Shown piece by piece: positions 58,661 through 64,000 of a DNA stretch of 64,000 nucleotides. The translations under genes and the position numbers were made by a program. The notes under the pieces were generated by a model. It was not told where the DNA came from. It worked only from the letters and a program-made list of their open reading frames with translations, and ran no database searches. The DNA comes from Lachnospiraceae bacterium (GTDB taxonomy: Bacteria; Bacillota; Clostridia; Lachnospirales; Lachnospiraceae). Within the stretch, counting starts at the first letter, position 1. Each line of letters starts with the position of its first letter. Location: assembly GCA_902363665.1 (NCBI GenBank), contig CABJAW010000007.1, positions 62,001 to 126,000 on the forward strand, read 5' to 3'.

Positions 58661-59032
58661 ATGAAGAGGATTTTGAGTATACTGATTTCCACAGTACTGG
58701 TGATCGGGACGTTTTCAGGATGTGGAACAAAGGATAGTGCGTATTCTAAAGAAGAAAAACAGATTATTAAAGAGGCAAATCAGATGATTTCTAACGAGTA
58801 TGCGGTTGACATTGATGAGGACGATTTTTCTTATAGTGTTGGAAAACAAATCAGTGAAAAGGAGTTTGTACCGCTGGATTCCGAACAGAAGCAGGAAGCA
58901 GCATATGAAAATATTGTAAGTGTTACAGCATTGAAAACCAGTTCGCCTGAAAAAGGTGAGGTGTATGAATATACAGTGACCTTCAATTCCCAGACAAAAG
59001 AGGTATTGAATATTTCTGCGAGTATCGGATAA
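58661..59032 (+). CDS. Small lipoprotein following the Bce-type operon
   Basis: This 123-residue protein has a lipoprotein signal ending in the lipobox VIGTFSGC. A charged mature part follows with two predicted beta regions (DDFSYSVGKQISEKEFVPL; YEYTVTFNSQTKEVLNISASIG). It starts 4 nt after the permease stop, in the same operon. It may assist the transporter outside the membrane; no family is recognised. Confidence 0.72.
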   Translation: MKRILSILISTVLVIGTFSGCGTKDSAYSKEEKQIIKEANQMISNEYAVDIDEDDFSYSVGKQISEKEFVPLDSEQKQEAAYENIVSVTALKTSSPEKGEVYEYTVTFNSQTKEVLNISASIG

Positions 59033-59036
59033 ATCA

Positions 59037-59074
59037 GATAGCCACTTGATTTGCGATGAAATCAGGTGGCTATC
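59037..59074. terminator. Bidirectional terminator between convergent genes
   Basis: GATAGCCACTTGATTT (59037-59052) pairs with AAATCAGGTGGCTATC (59059-59074). It serves the Bce operon from the left and the MATE gene from the right. Confidence 0.75.
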
Positions 59075-59106
59075 CATTTGTTTTCGGAGTGAATAATATT
59101 GAACGA

Positions 59107-60453
59107 TTACGGAACAACCGTTCCTTTTTGTGGTTGAATCGGTCGCAGAAACCATACAGAAACGAGTAAGGTCAGAGCTTCTGCTACAGGAACGGCGAGC
59201 CATACTCCTGCAAGACCAAATATACGAGGAAGCACAGCCAGAAATAAAAGCAATAATGCAAATGAACGCAAAAATGTGATCAGACCGGAGAAATATCCCT
59301 TCCCATATGCCATCATCCGAACAGCAGCGTAAATGTTGATTCCTGAAAACAGAAAACCAAGTCCATAAATCCTCATTCCGGATACAGCAAGGGAAAATAC
59401 GGGACTGGATTTATCTGTAAAACAGGACACACCTGCTGGAGCGAGAAAGTAAGTAAGTGCATAAATGATGATCGGAGCTGCTATAAAAAAGCGATGAGCA
59501 TACCCCTCTAATTTTCGGCAGATACTGATTTTTCGATCTCCATATGCATAACTCAGCACAGGTGCCATGCCCATAGAAAAACCAAAGTAGACTCCGATAA
59601 ATAAAAATTGCAGATACATGATAATGGAAACCGCTGCAACACCATCTTCACCGGCAAAGGAGAGTGCAGTGCGGTTAAATACGATGGTTGTAATTGCTAT
59701 GGCAAGCTGATCGACAAATTCAGATGCGCCATTTATCATACAGTGTATTGCTTCGTGTAGGGATAAATTACGCAGAGTAAAGGAAAGATATTTATGTTTA
59801 CAGATAAAGTAATAAATTCCCATCGTAAATGATAATACCAGTCCAAGAATCGTTGCCATCGCAGCACCATAGATTCCCATGTGCATACGTCCGACCAGAA
59901 CATAGTCCAGAATGATATTCAAAATACCACCGGATAAAGCTGTCAGAAAACTGTATGTGGGAGCACCGTCCACACGGATAAAATATGTAAACAGTTCTTT
60001 TCCGATTACAACAGGAGCAGCAAGAAGCCACCAACGTGCGTATGTTATACAGCCTGCTATCGTTACGCAAGTCGCACCGAGCAGGGACAGGATTGCAGAC
60101 AGGTTTGCAAGAACCAGCAGGGAAATAAGGCACCCAAGCAGGATGGCTGCAACCGTACTGACAGAAAAGGAACTGTCTGCTTCTGCTTTTCTGTTACCAC
60201 CAATATGCAAAGCTGCAACGGCACTGCCTCCGGTTGCAAATACAAGTGCGATTCCGGTTAATACGTTCACAATAGGGTAAACAATGTTGATAGAAGCTAA
60301 AGCATCGGTACCAACATATGCAGACACAAAAATCCCGTCAATAATGGTATAAACTGTGTTAAAGAGTGAAGTCAGATATGTCGGAATAATAAATTTCAAT
60401 AGCTTTCCGAAGCGTACCTCTTTTTCCGAAGTAAAAATTAAAGTGTTTTCCAT
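59107..60453 (-). CDS. MATE-family efflux transporter
   Basis: This 448-residue protein has about 12 membrane helices in two homologous halves. The opening KFIIPTYLTSLFNTVYTIIDGIFVSAYVGTDALASINIVYP is typical of the MATE (NorM/DinF-like) superfamily. It exports drugs or metabolites using a cation gradient. The start ATG (complement of 60451-60453) follows AGGAGGGAAACTATC. A MerR-type promoter reads into it, so the divergent MerR protein probably controls it. Confidence 0.88.
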   Translation of the reverse strand: MENTLIFTSEKEVRFGKLLKFIIPTYLTSLFNTVYTIIDGIFVSAYVGTDALASINIVYPIVNVLTGIALVFATGGSAVAALHIGGNRKAEADSSFSVSTVAAILLGCLISLLVLANLSAILSLLGATCVTIAGCITYARWWLLAAPVVIGKELFTYFIRVDGAPTYSFLTALSGGILNIILDYVLVGRMHMGIYGAAMATILGLVLSFTMGIYYFICKHKYLSFTLRNLSLHEAIHCMINGASEFVDQLAIAITTIVFNRTALSFAGEDGVAAVSIIMYLQFLFIGVYFGFSMGMAPVLSYAYGDRKISICRKLEGYAHRFFIAAPIIIYALTYFLAPAGVSCFTDKSSPVFSLAVSGMRIYGLGFLFSGINIYAAVRMMAYGKGYFSGLITFLRSFALLLLFLAVLPRIFGLAGVWLAVPVAEALTLLVSVWFLRPIQPQKGTVVP

Positions 60454-60474
60454 GATAGTTTCCCTCCTGATCAT

Positions 60475-60505
60475 AGGATAAACCTTCAAGTAGATTGAAG
60501 GTCAA
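60475..60505 (-). promoter_or_regulatory. MerR-type promoter and operator for the MATE gene
   Basis: On the minus strand TTGACC (60505-60500) and TATCCT (60480-60475) are separated by 19 bp, the long spacing typical of MerR-regulated promoters. The spacer holds the inverted repeat ACCTTCAA/TTGAAGGT (60482-60502). Confidence 0.8.
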
Positions 60506-60569
60506 TAGAAAAAATGCTATAGTAGGGAAATAACAGTAAGTATGTTTTGAAAACAGGAAGGGAATATTT

Positions 60570-61322
60570 ATGGATAGAAAATTTCAAATCGGTGAAATAG
60601 CCAGATTTTTTGATATACCGGCATCTACTCTTAGATATTGGGAGGACAAAGGCGTTTTACATCCCGGAAAAAAAGCTGAAAACCAATATCGGGAATACAC
60701 GATTGAAGATTTAATGACAATTTCCGATGTGATTTTTTATAAAAATCTTGGATTACAGTTGAAGGAAATCTGTGGTATGGAATCTTCTACACCGAAACAG
60801 CATCAAGAATTGTTTGCCGAAAAAATAGTAGAACTAAAACGACAGCAGGAGATGCTTACAAGACGTATGAAGAAGCTGCGCTATCATATGCAGGCAGTGG
60901 AAATGCTGGAAATGCTGAAAGCACAGCCGTATCAGGAAACAGATATTGATACAGACTGTGTTGTTTCCTTTGACTTGATTGAAAGAGATAAGCTGTGCCG
61001 GTATATTGAAAATCCTTATCTATATACAAGGGTGCAGGATTCACAATCCCTGCCACAGGAACAACGGGGGATTACAGTCTCTGCTGACATGACTTCATCC
61101 TTTCCGGAATCCAGTATTCTTTGGCAAAAACAATCTGCCAGATATATAACTTTTTTGATGAAAGAAGAAGTGACAACCGGTTTTCCTAACGATCTGCCCG
61201 AACACTTGGTATACATTCAGGAAACGTACCGTACCGGTACAATCATCAGCCGCTTTCTTCTCTGTGCACAAGAAAACGGAAAGACATATGATTTTTATAA
61301 GACGTTTGTGGAAATTCAATAA
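60570..61322 (+). CDS. MerR-family transcriptional regulator
   Basis: This 250-residue protein has an N-terminal MerR HTH (FQIGEIARFFDIPASTLRYWEDKGVLHPGKKAENQYREYTIEDLMTI), a coiled coil (about 75-110) and a C-terminal effector domain of about 130 residues. It resembles multidrug-binding regulators such as BmrR or TipAL. It is divergent from the MATE gene and should act on the 19-bp-spacer promoter between them. The ligand is probably a drug-like molecule. Confidence 0.83.
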   Translation: MDRKFQIGEIARFFDIPASTLRYWEDKGVLHPGKKAENQYREYTIEDLMTISDVIFYKNLGLQLKEICGMESSTPKQHQELFAEKIVELKRQQEMLTRRMKKLRYHMQAVEMLEMLKAQPYQETDIDTDCVVSFDLIERDKLCRYIENPYLYTRVQDSQSLPQEQRGITVSADMTSSFPESSILWQKQSARYITFLMKEEVTTGFPNDLPEHLVYIQETYRTGTIISRFLLCAQENGKTYDFYKTFVEIQ

Positions 61323-61376
61323 GTTGTTTTGTTACTATTATTCGCTTGACCTGTAATGAAAGAATAATCATCTTAC

Positions 61377-61415
61377 AAGCACTGACTATTAGAATGGTCA
61401 GTGCTTCTTTTTTTG
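61377..61415 (+). terminator. Terminator after the merR gene
   Basis: AAGCACTGACTATT pairs with ATGGTCAGTGCTT across a 3-nt loop and is followed by CTTTTTTT. Confidence 0.8.
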
Positions 61416-62033
61416 CTTTTTTCAAAATCATCTGACTTTATACATTCTGCCACATGTGATTAGTGGAAAAATGATTTTTCAAGAAAATCTATGACCTCAC
61501 GTTCTCTGGAAACATGCAACTGGCGAAGAAGTATTTCATTTATGTACAAAAAACTTGCAAAAAGGGGTTGGTAAATACCATTTCCAACGCTTTATAGGTA
61601 GAGGAATAATTATTTTTCAAAATTTCCCAAAATCATGTCCGATTTTGTCGCTCCCAATACAGAGTATATGAAGGGACTAACGAAAGTAAAAGAAAAAATG
61701 ATAAAAATGTAAAAAAATATCACGAATCTTTTGCATCTTGCAAAGTCATTTGACTTTAGTAATTAGAGGACGTTTTGGAATGTTCCTTTGTTGAACCTTG
61801 ACAATTGATAAGTGCACCCTGAAAGCCTACCAGGAGTTCTGCCATGACCTTTCTTTTTCTGAAAGCAAGCGGAATCATAATGACACTCCCGATGATGGGC
61901 GGTTGATCAAAGCCTTATGATCAGTGACCTGTGTATGCAGGCAGAGGCAGTCTGAGACGGCTGCAGGTGACAGGGAAACGCACAATAGACCGCTGATGCA
62001 ACAAGTAACTAATAACAATGATTAAAGGGTATC
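61416..62033. other. Intergenic region before ssb with a possible short frame
   Basis: I see no solid gene in these 618 nt. The frame 61798-61920 encodes MTIDKCTLKAYQEFCHDLSF then SESKRNHNDTPDDGRLIKAL. It reads like a protein tail but has no ribosome site, so it may be a relic of the gene that once preceded ssb. An element border could lie in the AT-rich 61440-61740 part. Confidence 0.35.
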
Positions 62034-62057
62034 ATGCCCGGAAAGGACGTAAAAACT

Positions 62058-62468
62058 ATGAATAGAGTGATTTTAATGGGAAGACTGACAAAGAATCCGG
62101 AGATCAAATATGCCGGAAAAGATAATGATATGGCAGTAGCCAGATATACACTGGCAGTGAACAGAAAATATAAACGTGATGGTGAACAGGAAGCGGATTT
62201 TATTTCGTGTGTAACATTTGGTAAGAGTGCAGAGTTTGCACAGAAATATCTTCACAAGGGAATGCGGATTGTGATCGGTGGTCGCATCAGCACTGGCAGT
62301 TATAAGGATAAGGATGGAAAGACGATTTATACCACAGATGTGATTGTGGAAGAACATGAATTTGCCCAGAACAAGGACAGCGGTGCTGGAGCAGATTCAT
62401 CAGAAACTCCGAAAACAGATAAAGACGGATTTATGGAAGCGAAGGATGGAGAAATTCCGTTTGACTAA
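62058..62468 (+). CDS. ssb: Single-stranded DNA-binding protein
   Basis: This 136-residue OB-fold protein (MNRVILMGRLTKNPEIKYAG ... VARYTLAVNRKYKRDGEQEADFISCVTFGKSAEFAQKYLHKGMRI) ends in DGEIPFD, a variant of the acidic tip through which SSB binds partners. The context with a relaxase and DUF3847 indicates an element-borne SSB rather than the chromosomal one. It would protect the transferred strand. Confidence 0.9.
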   Translation: MNRVILMGRLTKNPEIKYAGKDNDMAVARYTLAVNRKYKRDGEQEADFISCVTFGKSAEFAQKYLHKGMRIVIGGRISTGSYKDKDGKTIYTTDVIVEEHEFAQNKDSGAGADSSETPKTDKDGFMEAKDGEIPFD

Positions 62469-62509
62469 TAAAAGCAGAAATCTGCCTAATAAAAATGTGG
62501 AGGTTATTT

Positions 62510-62710
62510 ATGAGTGTAAGTTATAACAGATTGTGGAAACAGCTCATTGATAAAAATATGAAACGGATAGAAATGCAACACCTCACCGGGATTAGTGCAA
62601 ATATCCTTGCCCGGATGGGAAAAAATCAATATGTATCAATGGAAACAGTCGAGAAAATTTGTAAGAAAATGAATTGTACTATTGACGAGATGATGGAATT
62701 TACAGATTAA
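62510..62710 (+). CDS. Small Cro/CI-type HTH protein
   Basis: This 66-residue protein (RLWKQLIDKNMKRIEMQHLTGISANILARMGKNQYVSMETVEKICKKMNCTIDEMMEF) is closely related in layout to the HTH protein at 25084 of the 10.8-kb element. The ATG at 62510 follows GTGGAGGTTATTT. It probably regulates the mobilisation genes that follow. Confidence 0.77.
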   Translation: MSVSYNRLWKQLIDKNMKRIEMQHLTGISANILARMGKNQYVSMETVEKICKKMNCTIDEMMEFTD

Positions 62711-62755
62711 AGGTAGCAAGCCGGATACGGCATGATTCTCTTAGCAAAGCTAAGA

Positions 62756-62797
62756 GCGCACTTCTATACAGGCAATTACATCTGCCTGTATCGTGCG
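62756..62797. other. Candidate oriT near the MobL relaxase
   Basis: GCGCACTTCTATACAGGCA and TGCCTGTATCGTGCG surround a TACAGGCA/TGCCTGTA stem (62767-62774 and 62783-62790). It lies 253 nt before the DUF3847/mobL pair in a 339-nt non-coding gap. The same arrangement is seen at 28863. Confidence 0.6.
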
Positions 62798-63049
62798 ACC
62801 TGCGGTGCTGTTCCCGATTTTGAAGAATTTCAATCCGGGAATATAGCGAAATCATAGATTTCGGACAAGGGGATAATTTCCCCTTGCGGCACAAGGCCTA
62901 TCTTGTTGTAGCAATTAAAGATTTTTAAGATTACAGAGGTCAGTATGTCCTTATTGTGGAACGACGACCTCAGTTTTTTATATTCAGGAATCGGCATTTG
63001 TGAAAAGACCGGTTCTTTTTATTTACAGAAAGAGTAGGAGGTTGAAAAC

Positions 63050-63415
63050 TTGAGCAGAGCGAAAAATCCAAAATATGAATCCATGTCACTGGAAGAACTG
63101 AAAGCCAACATGGAAAAAAGTAAAAAGGAACTGGAACATGCGATTCACAATAAAAATATTCTGGAGCAGAGAAAGAAGTTGGTGGAACGAAAGGAACGTT
63201 CCCACAGATTGATTGTTAAAGGTGCAGAGTTTGAGAAAGCATTTCCATTATCCAGAGATTTGGAACAGGAAGATGTTCAGGATGTTATGGATCAGTTGCA
63301 GAACAGCAGTTGCAACAAGAGTATCGTGCGGCAGGTTCACATAGCAGCCTTACACAAAGAGCAACAGCAGATTGCAGAAGCAGTTGAAAAAGCAGAAAGA
63401 GGAGATGGCAGCTAA
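63050..63415 (+). CDS. DUF3847 family protein
   Basis: This 121-residue protein starts at TTG 63050 after GTAGGAGGTTGAAAAC. It has a coiled coil (LEELKANMEKSKKELEHAIHNKNILEQRKKL) and the block RKERSHRLIVKGAEFEKAFP, shared with the protein at 28556 (RKERTHRLCTRGGMLES). The relaxase start overlaps its stop by one base. Likely a relaxosome accessory. Confidence 0.75.
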   Translation: MSRAKNPKYESMSLEELKANMEKSKKELEHAIHNKNILEQRKKLVERKERSHRLIVKGAEFEKAFPLSRDLEQEDVQDVMDQLQNSSCNKSIVRQVHIAALHKEQQQIAEAVEKAERGDGS

Positions 63416-64000
63416 TGGCACTGTATCATTTTTCGGTAAAGCAGGTTTCCAGAGGAAAAGGTCAGACGGTAGTTAATTCCGCAGCTTATATTTCTGGGCA
63501 GAGGCTTTATAACGATTATTATGGACAGACGCATGACTATACTAAAAAGTCAGGAGTGGTTTTCACAGAAATCCTGACTCCGGAATATGTGCCGGAACGT
63601 TTGTCTGACCGGGAAACGCTCTGGAATGAAGTAGAGCAGATAGAGAAAAGTAAACGGGCACAGTTAGCTTATTCTTTTGATATTGCTTTACAAAATGAAC
63701 TGACATTGGATGAAAATATAGAATTGGCGAGAGAGTTTTGCAGGGAACAGTTCGTAGCACGTGGTATGATTATAGATCTGGCGGTTCATGAGGGAAAATC
63801 AAAGAACGAAGATGAACCAGACAATCCACATTTTCATGTACTTGTTCCAATCCGTCCTTTTACAGAAGATGGAAGATGGGGCAACAAGCAGAAGCGGAAA
63901 TATGTTTTGGATGAAGACGGAAATCGGATTAAAGATGCCAGAGGAAAGGATATATTCAATGCTGTTTCCACTACCGGATGGAATGATCCGGAGCTTTTAA
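63415..64000 (+). CDS. mobL: MobA/MobL-family relaxase, N-terminal part (runs off the window)
   Basis: The frame opens at ATG 63415 and is still open at 64000 (195 residues seen). MALYHFSVKQVSRGKGQTVV, NSAAYISGQRLYN, AQLAYSFDIALQNELTLDENIELAREFC and the motif NPHFHVLVPIRPF (HFHV about 141-144) identify a MobQ-class relaxase. The catalytic Tyr is probably in AAYISG. It belongs to the element that also holds ssb, and perhaps the TnpV/DUF6462 genes at 5023-5904. Confidence 0.85.
   Translation, partial: MALYHFSVKQVSRGKGQTVVNSAAYISGQRLYNDYYGQTHDYTKKSGVVFTEILTPEYVPERLSDRETLWNEVEQIEKSKRAQLAYSFDIALQNELTLDENIELAREFCREQFVARGMIIDLAVHEGKSKNEDEPDNPHFHVLVPIRPFTEDGRWGNKQKRKYVLDEDGNRIKDARGKDIFNAVSTTGWNDPELL

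Noticed and set aside
63788..64000. A 70-residue gene at the right edge
   Set aside because: It is in a different frame from the relaxase that starts at 63415 and has no family features.
1..64000. tRNA or rRNA genes at element borders
   Set aside because: I found no tRNA-like or rRNA-like sequence near 9593, 14207, 24917, 35713 or 56883; all borders lie in protein genes.

Overview
The window looks like the chromosome of a gut Clostridia bacterium, most likely a Lachnospiraceae relative. The chromosomal anchor (3' end of a methionyl-tRNA synthetase gene) and the BceRSAB-type operon are moderately AT-rich and use Gram-positive ribosome binding sites. Almost everything else belongs to mobile elements of clearly different base composition.

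Layout. (1) Positions 1-4100 are the right end of a Tn916-like integrative conjugative element (ICE): a sigma-like factor, a MazF-like protein with a zinc ribbon, four tandem excisionase-like genes and a tyrosine integrase. It abuts a metG 3' fragment (4149-4646). (2) From about 4800 a second element seems to begin (two DUF6462-type proteins, TnpV). It carries a Bce-type antimicrobial-peptide response locus: response regulator, sensor kinase, TraX-like protein, ABC ATPase and FtsX-type permease. (3) The permease gene is split at a shared CCATAT by a GC-rich ICE of about 47.3 kb (9593-56883) that ends in a large serine recombinase. Removing it restores a 637-codon permease frame exactly. (4) This ICE has a Tn1549/CTn-like transfer module: PcfB, VirD4-like coupling protein, Maff2, VirB6-like, PrgI, VirB4, NlpC/P60 hydrolase, DUF4315, DUF4366, MobC and relaxase. 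It also has ParB, ArdA, two DNA methyltransferases and a two-component/ABC cargo. (5) The ICE is itself invaded twice. A 9.6-kb mobilizable element (14207-23787) splits the coupling-protein gene, and a 10.8-kb one (24917-35713) splits the Maff2 gene. Each has its own serine recombinase, relaxase and CHC2-primase/VapE replication pair, and each can be removed on paper to restore the host reading frame. (6) To the right of the ICE come the rest of the permease, a lipoprotein, a MATE transporter with a divergent MerR regulator, and then ssb, a small HTH protein, an oriT-like palindrome, DUF3847 and a MobA/MobL relaxase running off the window. That last set is probably the other part of the element that starts near 4800. 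The window therefore holds about five mobile elements nested three deep.

The most unusual signal is a 23-bp palindrome (arms CTTCTGGACA and TGTCCAGAAG around a 3-nt centre). I found 14 copies, all in the backbone of the 47-kb ICE and none in its two passengers, its two-component/ABC cargo or the flanks. Most copies lie 1-42 nt after a stop codon, and several are fused in frame to protein ends. The ICE also encodes a ParB-family protein with no ParA beside it. A KorB-like ParB/operator system spread over the element is one testable explanation. Other findings include hairpins that enclose ribosome binding sites, iteron-like arrays downstream of both VapE genes, apparent non-AUG starts in the ICE, and candidate transfer origins.
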